Assembly: GCA_022340905.1 (NCBI GenBank)
Contig: JAJDNB010000061.1
Span: 1 to 33,071, forward strand
Direction: 5' to 3'
Source of the DNA: Deltaproteobacteria bacterium
GTDB taxonomy: Bacteria; Desulfobacterota; Syntrophobacteria; BM002
DNA: 33,071 nucleotides
Notes under the pieces: model-generated
Seen by the model: the letters and a program-made list of their open reading frames with translations, nothing else
Told to the model about the DNA's origin: nothing
Databases searched by the model: none
Translations under genes and position numbers: made by a program
In this document: one piece after another, positions 23,218 to 31,195 of the stretch
Layout: each line of letters opens with the position of its first letter
Position numbering within the stretch: the first letter of the stretch is position 1

Positions 23218-24396
23218 CTAGAAGTACCACTCCCGCTCCACCATGCAGGCGATCCCCATGCCGGCAGCCAGGCCTACTTTCACATCTCTCCTTTGCATCT
23301 CGTAGAGAAGGGTGGTCAATATCCTCGCCCCACTCGAGCCCATGGGATGACCCAAGGCAATGGCACCTCCATTGACGTTTACTATTTCAGGATCAAGGTT
23401 CAGTTCTCGCAAGGATACAATGGATTGGGCGGCGAAGGTCTCATTTAATTCCACCAGGTCGATTTTTTTGTCAATCCCTGCCCAAACTTTATGGAGAGCG
23501 CTTCTCACCGCATAGATGGGACCGTAGCCCATTAGCTCAGGTTCACTCCAGTGGTAATCATAACCAGTTAGCTTGGCCATTGGCTTAATACCCATCTTGA
23601 AGGCCTTTTCTGCGCTCATAATGAGAAGAGCTACTGCACCATCAGCAACCGGCGAGCTATTTCCTGCGGTTATGGTCCCATCCTTGCCAAAGATGGGTTT
23701 CAACTCGGCCAATGTCTTAGGGGTTGCGCCGAGTTTAGGATTCTCATCTGTATCAAAGACAACCGGGTCTCCCTCTACTTGGCGAACTTTGACAGGCACG
23801 ATTTCATCCTTGAAGCGTCCGGAAGCTATTGCTGCCTCTGCTTTGTTATGGCTCTTTGCGGCGTATTCGTCTTGTTCCTTCCTACTGATGCCAAACCGCT
23901 CCCCAACGTCTTCCGAGGTTGTGCCCTTCCTGCTATCGTCGAAGGAACACCAAAGCCCATCCCTAATCATTACGTCTATAGTCCCCTCGGAGTCTAATGC
24001 AGTTGGATCGGCGGTTTTCTGCAGGAGAAAGGTCGCCTCGCTCATATTTTCCGTGCCTCCGGCAACAACAATTTCAGCGTCGCCGGCTTTAATCGTCTGA
24101 GCAGCCAAAAATATGGACTTCATACCCGCGCCGCAAACCTTGCTCACCGTAAAAGAAGGGCTATATCGGCTTATTCCAGCACGAACTGCGGATTGGCCTG
24201 CCGGATTCTTTCCTAGCCGTGCTTCCAGCACGTTACCCATGATTACCTCATCGACCTTATCCGGACGAATTTTGGCTCTGGTGAGGAGTTCTTTTACCAC
24301 AATCTCCCCTAGCTCAGCAGCAGGCACGGAACTCAGCTTACCCCCGAATTTACCTATGGCAGTGCGAACAGCACTGGCTACTACCACCTCTCGCAT
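23218..24396 (-). CDS. Thiolase (acetyl-CoA acetyltransferase-like) lacking the C-terminal CxG motif
   Basis: Thiolase-fold protein of 392 residues beginning VVVASAVRTAIGKFGGKLSS, with the nucleophilic Cys in VSKVCGAGMKSIFLAAQTI, NETFAAQ, and the catalytic His in GGAIALGHPMGSSGARI. In the family these catalyse reversible condensation of two acyl-CoA molecules (acetoacetyl-CoA formation or cleavage). The expected final motif, of the form LATLCIGGGMG with the acid/base Cys, is shortened here to VGLAAGMGIACMVERE, so that Cys and its Gly-rich loop appear deleted in frame. A Cys a few residues later may or may not substitute. AAGGAG precedes the ATG. It sits 19 bases after one GNAT gene and 85 before the other, so the three probably form an operon. 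Confidence 0.9.
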   Translation of the reverse strand: MREVVVASAVRTAIGKFGGKLSSVPAAELGEIVVKELLTRAKIRPDKVDEVIMGNVLEARLGKNPAGQSAVRAGISRYSPSFTVSKVCGAGMKSIFLAAQTIKAGDAEIVVAGGTENMSEATFLLQKTADPTALDSEGTIDVMIRDGLWCSFDDSRKGTTSEDVGERFGISRKEQDEYAAKSHNKAEAAIASGRFKDEIVPVKVRQVEGDPVVFDTDENPKLGATPKTLAELKPIFGKDGTITAGNSSPVADGAVALLIMSAEKAFKMGIKPMAKLTGYDYHWSEPELMGYGPIYAVRSALHKVWAGIDKKIDLVELNETFAAQSIVSLRELNLDPEIVNVNGGAIALGHPMGSSGARILTTLLYEMQRRDVKVGLAAGMGIACMVEREWYF

Positions 24397-24415
24397 AAAA
24401 GCTCCTTCATCCTAG

Positions 24416-24964
24416 CTACTTCTGGCTTAGATCTTTAACCAGAACAGCAATATCTTGATAATCCCCCTGATGGACGTCTTTGACAAAATTTTTCAGGGTG
24501 GCTACCTGGTTGAAGCCGTTCTTCTCAAATACCTTAATGGCGTCTGTCTGGGATGCTATCACCCGAGCCGAAAGCTTGTCCAGGCCTACTGCGCGGGCGA
24601 GGTTTGAGAGCTCCTCCACCAGACGCGAACCCAAGCCGCGCTGTCTGACATCGGTGGAAATAGTGACCCTAATTTCTCCCACGTGCTTTTCCCAGCCGGA
24701 GGTTTTCCTATGGAGAGTGGCGTTTGCGAGTATTCTATCTCCATGCTCCACCAGAATCGGCAGAACCTTGTCGTAATTGATCTCTCGGCACCATTTCTCC
24801 ACTAATCTTCTGTCAGTTGGGTCGTCACGCAGGTATCTCAGGTCCTCTTCGGGAAGGGAGACAAAAAACCTGTAGAGAGCCTCCAAATCGTCGGCGACCA
24901 TGGGCCTTAGTCTGCACGTGAAACCGTCTTTAAGTTTCACCTCTTTAGGATATTCTTGCAGCAT
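24416..24964 (-). CDS. GNAT-family acetyltransferase (paralogue of the 22593 gene)
   Basis: A 182-residue GNAT protein: VKLKDGFTCRLRPMVADDLE, acetyl-CoA motif region GEIRVTISTDVRQRGLGSRL, and AIKVFEKNGFNQVATLKNFV. It is clearly related to the GNAT at 22593-23132 (roughly 40 percent identity by eye) and shares its unusual opening with the YPK box. GGAGGAGGAG precedes the ATG. It is the first gene of the GNAT-thiolase-GNAT series. Upstream, a TTGACA box (25079-25084 complement) is a possible sigma-70 -35 element, but no good -10 is visible. Substrate is unknown; a protein acetyltransferase acting near acyl-CoA metabolism is the best inference. Confidence 0.85.
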   Translation of the reverse strand: MLQEYPKEVKLKDGFTCRLRPMVADDLEALYRFFVSLPEEDLRYLRDDPTDRRLVEKWCREINYDKVLPILVEHGDRILANATLHRKTSGWEKHVGEIRVTISTDVRQRGLGSRLVEELSNLARAVGLDKLSARVIASQTDAIKVFEKNGFNQVATLKNFVKDVHQGDYQDIAVLVKDLSQK

Positions 24965-25286
24965 ATCTCCTCCTCCATATTACCAAATCACAGGCTAAGC
25001 AGAGGTCATAGTGGTCAGGGCAACAGGAGTTTAATTGCGCTCAATCTGATTCGAAGAGTTAACAAGGTTCAACGTGCCTGTCAATCAGAAAAACCGCCGT
25101 TTTCAGAAGAGCGCGGTGAGCCCTCAACGTTCAGCCCTCAGCAAAATATATGCAAACACAACGTTTTAGGCTGATCCCGCCTAGGCAGGACTGAATGCCT
25201 ACAGCTCTATCCAGGAATCTTGGATTCCCGGATAGAAACCAAATAAGAAAGTGGATGCAGACGGTCACCATCATCCGATTCAACTT
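24965..25286. other. Gap with a hairpin, otherwise no gene seen
   Basis: The 322 bases carry degenerate words (CCCTCAACGTTCAGCCCTCAG near 25123) and a hairpin of CTATCCAGGAAT (25207-25218) with ATTCCCGGATAG (25224-25235), one mismatch or wobble pair. A related hairpin occurs at 31655-31684. No long open frame or tRNA is visible. Confidence 0.45.
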
Positions 25287-26669
25287 CTAAGTCCGGTAAC
25301 ACTCCTCTAGTGAATAGAAAAGTGCTGCAACAGAACAAATAGCGCGATGAAAATCTTCGAGGGAGAAACGCTCATTAGGCGAATGAGCACCGTCATCAGG
25401 ACTACCCCATCCCAAAAGAAGGATGCTGCCGCAGTCGAGCACATCCTTGAATAGACCCACAATGGGTATCGAACCACCTTCTCGAATGAATACCGGTTTT
25501 TTGTCAAAGCCGAATTCGATAGCCTTGGCCGCGGCTACCATGGCTGGTTGGTTCCGCTCGATCAGGACGGGATCGGAGCCATGCATTTCTGCAATCTGAA
25601 TTTTCGCAGTAGATGGTGCAATGGAGCGAATAAAGCTCTTGAATTGTTCATTAATAGCAGATGAGCGCTGGTTGGGAACCAATCTCATGCTCACTTTGGC
25701 TCCAGCTTTGGCAGGGATAATGGTTTTTGCCCCCTCTCCGGCAAATCCACCCCAAATACCGTTTATATCGAGGGTAGGGCGGGCTGTTTTGCGCTCCATT
25801 ATGGAGTAGTCAGGTTCACCGGTTAATTGTTCAACTCCCAGATATTTTTTCAACTGCATTTCATCAACTGGCAAACGAGACATCTCCAGCCGCTCGTCTG
25901 GTGGCAGTTCTAACACATGGTCATAAAAAGAGGGTATAGCAACGATCCCGTCAGTATTTTTGAGACGGGACAGCATTTCGATAAGCTCCTGTATTGGATT
26001 AGCTACGACCCCACCAAAGCTTCCAGAATGGAGATCGAAGTTGGAGCCCTGTATCTGTATCTCCAGATAACAGAGTCCCCTCAGTCCATAAGTGATAGCA
26101 GGGATGCCGGGAGCGAACTGGGAACCGTCCGATATAGCAATGACATCAGTTCGTAGTAATTCTCGGTTTTTTTGCAAGAACTGGCCAAGATTGGGACTGC
26201 CAATTTCTTCCTCTCCCTCAATCAAAACCTTTACATTTAGGGGGAGCCTGCCAGTGACTGAAAGCAGTGCTTCCATGGCCATCAAATAGGTGAGGCATTG
26301 TCCCTTGTTATCTGTGGCTCCGCGAGCATAGATGTAGCCCTCCCTGATACTCGGGGAGAATGGAGGGGTAATCCATTCTGCCAAAGGATCGGGGGGCTGT
26401 ACATCGTAATGCCCGTAAATAAGCAGTGTGGGCAGACTCGCATCAACGAGAAGGTGGCCAAAGACCACCGGATGGCGTGCAGTCTCATGAAGTTCTGCTT
26501 GGAAGCCTAATTTCCCAAGCTTCTTTGCGACCCACATGGCAGCATGACGGATATCTGCGGCATGTTCCGATTCGGTGCTTACGCTGGGAATCCGAAGGAA
26601 TTCAGCAAGTTCTTCCACATACTGCTGACTGTTGGCGCTGATCTCATCTACTACTTTGTGGGGAACCAT
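25287..26669 (-). CDS. M20-family dipeptidase-like metallopeptidase
   Basis: An M20 peptidase with di-zinc ligands in IYGHYDVQPPDPLAEW, ARGATDNKGQ, the catalytic Glu pair in LIEGEEEIGSPNL, VIAISDG, and a terminal HSPNERFSLEDF. A lid dimerisation domain lies between (GGFAGEGAKTIIPAKAGAKV). This is the CNDP/DapE-like arrangement, cutting dipeptides or related amides in the cytoplasm. The ATG at 26669 is preferred: TGGAG lies six bases before it and the product then begins close to the family-conserved EELAEFLRIPSVS. A frame extending to 26726 adds 19 residues without a ribosome-binding site. It stands alone between an inverted-repeat region and the MFS gene on the opposite strand. The specific substrate is not predictable from sequence. 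Confidence 0.9.
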   Translation of the reverse strand: MVPHKVVDEISANSQQYVEELAEFLRIPSVSTESEHAADIRHAAMWVAKKLGKLGFQAELHETARHPVVFGHLLVDASLPTLLIYGHYDVQPPDPLAEWITPPFSPSIREGYIYARGATDNKGQCLTYLMAMEALLSVTGRLPLNVKVLIEGEEEIGSPNLGQFLQKNRELLRTDVIAISDGSQFAPGIPAITYGLRGLCYLEIQIQGSNFDLHSGSFGGVVANPIQELIEMLSRLKNTDGIVAIPSFYDHVLELPPDERLEMSRLPVDEMQLKKYLGVEQLTGEPDYSIMERKTARPTLDINGIWGGFAGEGAKTIIPAKAGAKVSMRLVPNQRSSAINEQFKSFIRSIAPSTAKIQIAEMHGSDPVLIERNQPAMVAAAKAIEFGFDKKPVFIREGGSIPIVGLFKDVLDCGSILLLGWGSPDDGAHSPNERFSLEDFHRAICSVAALFYSLEECYRT

Positions 26670-27149
26670 GGCAATCTCCAATTCATGTTGAATTCTATCC
26701 ATTCCAAATATTTTTTTCATCCCCATATATTCACAAATGAACCTTATTCGACTCAGTTTCTATGTTGGACCTATTTACTTTGTCCAGGCTCTATTGTATC
26801 TGTTGCAAGTTCCCCGGATTCAAAACCCTAAATCCTAAGCACGAAATCCGAAACAAATTCAAATGATCGAAATCCAAATGACCCAATCGAAAATTTCCGC
26901 CGAAAGTATAGCCCCTCCCCGACGAAAGAAGTCTTCAGCCGAACATTATGGGTGGTGGTGAGATTAGAGGCAATTTGTCTTGAACGTTGGAACATTTGAA
27001 ATTCGAATTTGTTTAGGATTTAGACCCGCCCGCCTCGCCAGAGCGAGAGCGATGGCGGGCAGGTATTGGGATTTGGAATTTCATTCGTTAGTTATTTCCG
27101 AAGGATATAGGGGCATCTAGTCCTCGAGTGAAAGGTGAAGTTGTAATAC
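26670..27149. repeat. Gap with degenerate inverted intergenic repeats
   Basis: Words such as CCTAAATCCTAAGCACG (about 26827) and GAATTTGTTTAGGATTTAG (about 27005) are rough inverted copies. Between them are AATCC- and AAATG-rich words, and a hairpin-forming CCCGCC/GGCGGG stretch lies near 27028-27062. It is the longest stretch of this filler in the window. No gene was seen. Confidence 0.5.
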
Positions 27150-28337
27150 ATGTCGCGGTGGACCTGGATCGTGGTATTTTTCAGTCGCCTATTGCTCAAT
27201 CTGGGGGTTCGGGTAACCTACCCTTTCCTACCGGCAATAGCCCGCGGTCTGTCCATTTCATTCCAACAAGCCGGTTTTCTTGTGGCGGCACGACACTTCG
27301 TAGGTCTTACCGGTGCTCTCTGGGCTCTTGTTGCCGAAAAGAAAGGATACGGCTGGGGGATGATGATCGGGCTGACTGCCCTTCTCTTAGGAACCTTCAC
27401 CGTCTCCTTATCAACGGGTTTTGCCTTCGCCCTGGTTGGCTTTATCTTAATTGGCATCTCAAAACCTGTCTATGATCCGAGTGTACAGGCCTTTGTCAGC
27501 GCCCGCATACCTTACGGCAAAAGAGCCATGGCCCTGGGCATCCTCGAGACATCCTGGGCTGGCAGCTGGCTTTTGGGTATACCGCTGAGCGGCGTGCTCA
27601 TTGCCCACTTTGGCTGGCACAGTCCCTTTGGTTTTATCTCAGGAGCTGCCCTGATAGCAATTGTATTGACGGCCCGCTTAAGGGATATCACCTCGACGGA
27701 CCAGATTGCAGGGTATGCCACTGAACAGAGTCTCTCGACTCCCCCGGAAACACCTTTGAGTAAGATAGGACCTCTCCTGATTCTGGGAGTTTCTCTTTTG
27801 ATGGTTTCTGCCAATGAAAATATGGTGATTGTCTACGGAGCGTGGCTGGAAGAGCAATTTCATCTGCAAGTGCGAGAACTGGGCTTTTTTTCTATCTTGG
27901 TAGGTGTGGCCGAGCTTGGGGGAGAACTCACTGTGGTGGCTCTGGTGGATCGAATCGGCAAAAGGAAAGCCATTCTGGGAGGTTTGGTTTTGACTGGGTT
28001 GAGCTATCTTGCCTTACCCTTTTGTCAGAACTCTATCTATGTGGCTCTAGCTGGGCTTGTCTGCATGTTTTACCTTTTCGAATTTACCATTGTCTCCATC
28101 TTCCCCTACGTTTCGGAAATGGTTCCGGCGCAACGAGGAAAATGGCTTGCCTTCAACTACACCGCCCTGGTTATCGGTCGATTGTGCGGCGCCCTCTCTG
28201 GACCCTGGCTCTGGCAAAGAAGCACGAATATTTTATTCTTGGTTATTATGTCACTCGCTGTCCAGACCCTTGCAATTGTGCTCCTGCTCAGTGCCAGACC
28301 TAAGACAAATGCAATGGACATGAGGATTAAAGAGTAG
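27150..28337 (+). CDS. MFS transporter
   Basis: A 395-residue membrane protein with about 12 hydrophobic segments: WIVVFFSRLLLNLGVRVTY at the start and LFLVIMSLAVQTLAIVLLLS at the end. Loop 2-3 has EKKGYGWG and the matching loop 8-9 has ALVDRIGKRKAILGGL, the D-R-x-G-R/K-R/K signature of the major facilitator family. FEFTIVSIFPYVSEMVPAQRG near helix 10 is also typical. It carries a proton- or gradient-driven solute across the inner membrane; substrate unknown. AAGGTG lies about 12 bases before the ATG, a loose match. It converges with the secreted protein gene to its right across a strong terminator. Confidence 0.88.
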   Translation: MSRWTWIVVFFSRLLLNLGVRVTYPFLPAIARGLSISFQQAGFLVAARHFVGLTGALWALVAEKKGYGWGMMIGLTALLLGTFTVSLSTGFAFALVGFILIGISKPVYDPSVQAFVSARIPYGKRAMALGILETSWAGSWLLGIPLSGVLIAHFGWHSPFGFISGAALIAIVLTARLRDITSTDQIAGYATEQSLSTPPETPLSKIGPLLILGVSLLMVSANENMVIVYGAWLEEQFHLQVRELGFFSILVGVAELGGELTVVALVDRIGKRKAILGGLVLTGLSYLALPFCQNSIYVALAGLVCMFYLFEFTIVSIFPYVSEMVPAQRGKWLAFNYTALVIGRLCGALSGPWLWQRSTNILFLVIMSLAVQTLAIVLLLSARPKTNAMDMRIKE

Positions 28338-28352
28338 AAAAGATCACAAAAA

Positions 28353-28380
28353 AAGGCAGGGACCATATTGTCCCTGCCTT
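28353..28380 (-). terminator. Intrinsic terminator after the Ig-like secreted protein gene
   Basis: AAGGCAGGGAC (28353-28363) pairs perfectly with GTCCCTGCCTT (28370-28380). Read on the minus strand it is followed by a seven-base T-tract (the A-run at 28348-28354), as in a Rho-independent terminator for the gene at 28410. It may also stop plus-strand reading from the MFS gene, less strongly. Confidence 0.85.
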
Positions 28381-28409
28381 GGAGGAGAGTCACTTTTCAT
28401 TCAGATTGA

Positions 28410-29297
28410 TTATTTTTTGGGTCCCTTACCTTTTCCATTGTTCTCGTTGGAGTTGGAATGGCTCTTTTTCCAGTGCTTCCTGCCCTCATTCTTGATTTCC
28501 GCAACCCAGTCGCCGCCAAAGGCTGTTTTATTGTTATCATTCAGATTGCCGGTGAGGGCTAGTGTACATTGACCTTCTTCGAGACATGGTCCAAGGGCCT
28601 CTACAACTTCCCGATTCTTGAATTTGAATTCGAGATCCACAAATTCGTCCTTTCCAGCTGGACAGAGACGGGAATCCTTTTGCTTCCAATGAAAAGGTGC
28701 CACACCGACCAGTGTAACAGAGTTAATGTCCACATTATTGACATCAAGGTCAGCACTGCCACAGACTGCAATTGTCAGGGCACCCTTTTTCTTGGCGTTC
28801 AGTGTAACCTTGCCTCCGACGGTAACACCATCTGGTGCATCTGATTGGTCCGAACAACGGACTAGGTCCGGGTCCGCTTCGTCCTTAGTCCAAGTCGTGG
28901 TAATATTGCCCAGTGTAATCAGGGCATAATTGGCGTCTACGGTATAAAGAGTTACGGCGACGTCACGGTCAGTGCTCACCGTGTGAGGGAAGGTGGCTAT
29001 GCCGTTCTCGTCCAAAAATAATACCAAAGAAGGCGGGTCAACTACATCGCCCGGGCTGTCGACCCAGAAGTATACCTTACCCCCTGCATATGGTGCGTCG
29101 CCATCAGTTACTGTCGCCGTGATCGTGTGCTCGGTGCCGACGAGGGCGGAATCACAATCTTGGCTCAACTGACCGGTAATCTGGGCAAACACCCCAGTGG
29201 GTGCTACCAGGACCATGGCCGCAAGGAGGCTCAGGACGAACAGTGCTGTCCAGGCCGCGGACTTTCTTCCGTCTTTGTTATTAATAATTGTATTCAT
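28410..29297 (-). CDS. Secreted protein with Ig-like domain and Lys/Asn-rich tail
   Basis: A 295-residue exported protein. The signal peptide (KSAAWTALFVLSLLAAMVLV) is cut after VFA at about residue 38. Residues about 45-140 resemble a bacterial Ig-like fold (GTEHTITATVTDGDAPYAGG, then GIATFPHTV). A second region at about 155-270 has LTIAVCGSADLDVNNVDINS and paired cysteines that may form disulphides. The tail is basic and hydrophilic (KHWKKSHSNSNENNGKGKG) and could bind polyanions. No anchor or sortase signal is seen. AGGAGGAGGAG precedes the ATG, a strong ribosome-binding site. It has its own sigma-54 promoter and terminator, so it is a single-gene unit. Its promoter and upstream sites match those of the PPC/propeller protein. 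Function not recognised. Confidence 0.75.
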   Translation of the reverse strand: MNTIINNKDGRKSAAWTALFVLSLLAAMVLVAPTGVFAQITGQLSQDCDSALVGTEHTITATVTDGDAPYAGGKVYFWVDSPGDVVDPPSLVLFLDENGIATFPHTVSTDRDVAVTLYTVDANYALITLGNITTTWTKDEADPDLVRCSDQSDAPDGVTVGGKVTLNAKKKGALTIAVCGSADLDVNNVDINSVTLVGVAPFHWKQKDSRLCPAGKDEFVDLEFKFKNREVVEALGPCLEEGQCTLALTGNLNDNNKTAFGGDWVAEIKNEGRKHWKKSHSNSNENNGKGKGPKK

Positions 29298-29357
29298 AGG
29301 TCTCTCCTCCTCCTGAGGTTCACGCGTTCTAAAAAGAAACTGTCGTGCACACTATCT

Positions 29358-29373
29358 GCAGAATCAGTGCCAA
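29358..29373 (-). promoter_or_regulatory. Sigma-54 promoter of the Ig-like secreted protein gene
   Basis: The minus strand reads TTGGCACTGATTCTGC: TGGCAC and CTGC with 10 bases between GG and GC. Transcription would start near 29346, about 49 bases before the ATG at 29297. The -24 half is identical to that at 16693 (TTGGCAC). Confidence 0.75.
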
Positions 29374-29457
29374 GAGGGGAGACCACAAATAATGTGTGTA
29401 AATATAGATAGTTATATTTTTTGACGTATTTTAATACCTGGTGTTTTGAGACGAGAT

Positions 29458-29498
29458 TTGACCAAATTGCCAAAAAACGTCTGACCAAATGGCCAATG
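29458..29498. promoter_or_regulatory. Putative enhancer sites for the 29358 sigma-54 promoter
   Basis: TTGACCAAATTGCCAAAA (29458-29475) and CTGACCAAATGGCCAATG (29481-29498) are near-identical direct repeats 23 bp apart. The distal one starts exactly 108 bp from the promoter edge, the same distance as the strong site before the PPC/propeller gene, which it matches closely. This makes a shared sigma-54 activator likely. Confidence 0.7.
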
Positions 29499-29623
29499 AA
29501 TGGTCTTTTAGCAAAATGATGATTTATCCAGGAGATGCAAAAGGGATGGTAAAGAAGTCGGGAGGGATTAAGAGATTGCCTGCTGCAACTGGAAGCTTGT
29601 TGAAACTGTTCTTAACCCTTGCG

Positions 29624-30220
29624 CTATGCGCCATGCGCTTTGCGCTTTTTATATAAAGCCATGACCTCCGAACGGGTAATAAGCGCCTCCACCTCCGGGC
29701 AGAGTTTTTGAATATTCTCTCTACCGTTCATTTCTTCGCGATCTACCAGGACTACTACCTTTACCACTGTAAGCCCCAGATTCTGTACCGCTTCAATGGC
29801 CTTGATGGTGGAGCCGCCAGTAGTAATAACGTCGTCTACCACCAACACTCTCTCCCCGGTAGAAAATTCTCCCTCCATCTTGGCTGGAATACCGTGGTCC
29901 TTTTCCTCTTTCCTGACAATGAACTCTTTAAGCGGTTTACCTTCGAGTTGGGAAATTAAAGAGACAGCGCCAGAGATGGGTACTGAGCCCAGCTCTAAAC
30001 CACCTATTCCGGAAATCTCGAGATCCTTGACTTGAGCAAAGACCAACCGGCCAATTAGTTCCTTGCCCTCCGGATCAAGCATGGCGGGTTTACAATTAAA
30101 GTAAAAGTTACTCACCCCGCCAGACACTAACCTGAATATGGGCTCTTCGGCGTATTGAAAAGATTTCTCCAGAACTAGTTCCAGTAAACGATTTTTCATC
30201 TCCTTGATGTTCCCCACCAT
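29624..30220 (-). CDS. pyrE: Orotate phosphoribosyltransferase
   Basis: PRPP-binding loop VLVVDDVITTGGSTIKAIE, LELGSVPISGAVSL and the orotate-binding segment IVRKEEKDHG identify PyrE, which makes OMP from orotate and PRPP in pyrimidine synthesis. GGAGG precedes the ATG at 30220. The C-terminus (KKRKAHGA, then stop) is encoded by a CGCTTTGCGC/GCGCTATGCG repeat stretch, so the last residues may have been replaced by repeat insertion. At 198 residues it is near the usual length. The gene is divergent from pyrF, with 209 bases between them. Confidence 0.95.
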   Translation of the reverse strand: MVGNIKEMKNRLLELVLEKSFQYAEEPIFRLVSGGVSNFYFNCKPAMLDPEGKELIGRLVFAQVKDLEISGIGGLELGSVPISGAVSLISQLEGKPLKEFIVRKEEKDHGIPAKMEGEFSTGERVLVVDDVITTGGSTIKAIEAVQNLGLTVVKVVVLVDREEMNGRENIQKLCPEVEALITRSEVMALYKKRKAHGA

Positions 30221-30365
30221 TCGTCCTCCAGTCTCTTAGACCCGGCGATAATGACTGAGTGCTCGCAGAGCAATCATAGTAGCTTTTCTCGTCATTGTAT
30301 GCAACATTCCAAAAAGTAGGAATGGAGCTCACTGCTGAACGCTGAAGGCTGAAAGCTGTTTTGAC

Positions 30366-30394
30366 TTGACCATCAAAGTTGGTGAAGGTATAGG
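30366..30394 (+). promoter_or_regulatory. Sigma-70 promoter candidate for pyrF
   Basis: TTGACC (30366-30371), a 17-base spacer and TATAGG (30389-30394) give five of six matches in the -35 and four of six in the -10. The start codon lies 36 bases downstream at 30430. Confidence 0.5.
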
Positions 30395-30429
30395 CTGAAG
30401 TGGTCGAAACTAGATGTGCGAGGATACAA

Positions 30430-31164
30430 ATGAATGCCAAAGATAGGTTGATTTTTCCCTTGGATGTGCCCGACGCTGACCAAGCTCGCAAGTATGTTAG
30501 GCTCCTTGGTAACCACGTGGGGGTGTTCAAAGTTGGTCTGGAACTCTTTGTTTCTGAGGGGCCGTCAATAGTTGATGCCATAGCAGATATGACTGATGCA
30601 GGGATTTTTCTCGATCTGAAATTTCATGATATCCCGGCAACGGTTCAGCGGGCTATCCGCAGCGCTTCCTGCCTGAAGAAGGCCAGTTTCATCACGGTTC
30701 ACTGTGATCCTGTTCTCCTTGAAGCGGTGGTGACTGAGGTTGCTGGCCACATCAACATTCTCGCTGTCACGGTACTAACCAGCCTGGACAGCAATGATCT
30801 TATGTCCCTCGGAATTCGAGAGGAGTTGGCGGCAGAGCCCATCCAGCTTGTTCTGCAAAGAGCGGCCATAGCAAAACAGGCAGGCTGTACAGGAATTGTC
30901 TGTTCTGGCCGCGAGGCGACTGCGGTGAAAAAGAAATTTGGCGGGGACTTGATTGTGGTCACCCCTGGCATTCGGCCCGATTGGGGAGATGTGGAGAAGG
31001 ACGACCAGGCAAGGGTAGTTACCCCATATCTGGCAGTCAAAAATGGAGCGGATTACATTGTGGTGGGAAGACCTATACGCACCGCACCAGATCCGGTCGG
31101 GGCAGCAGTAAAGGTTGTGGAGGAGATCGAAAAAGGTCTCCAGGATCGCCAGCAGACCGCTTAG
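30430..31164 (+). CDS. pyrF: Orotidine-5'-phosphate decarboxylase
   Basis: Opens with DRLIFPLDVPD, carries the catalytic Asp-Lys-Asp set in FLDLKFHDIPATV, TVHCD, and the phosphate loop VVTPGIRPDWGD plus DYIVVGRPIRTA. It decarboxylates OMP to UMP. The ATG at 30430 has GAGG six to seven bases upstream and matches family starts; an in-frame codon at 30400 would add 10 residues. At about 244 residues it is normal. tadA follows 31 bases later on the same strand, so they may be co-transcribed. Confidence 0.96.
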   Translation: MNAKDRLIFPLDVPDADQARKYVRLLGNHVGVFKVGLELFVSEGPSIVDAIADMTDAGIFLDLKFHDIPATVQRAIRSASCLKKASFITVHCDPVLLEAVVTEVAGHINILAVTVLTSLDSNDLMSLGIREELAAEPIQLVLQRAAIAKQAGCTGIVCSGREATAVKKKFGGDLIVVTPGIRPDWGDVEKDDQARVVTPYLAVKNGADYIVVGRPIRTAPDPVGAAVKVVEEIEKGLQDRQQTA

Positions 31165-31195
31165 GAGTTCTCTGTGTCCTCTGTGACAGGTAAAT

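Noticed and set aside
30108..30581. Minus-strand frame of 157 codons across the pyrE-pyrF gap
   Set aside because: It overlaps both pyr genes in the wrong frame and has no family motif.
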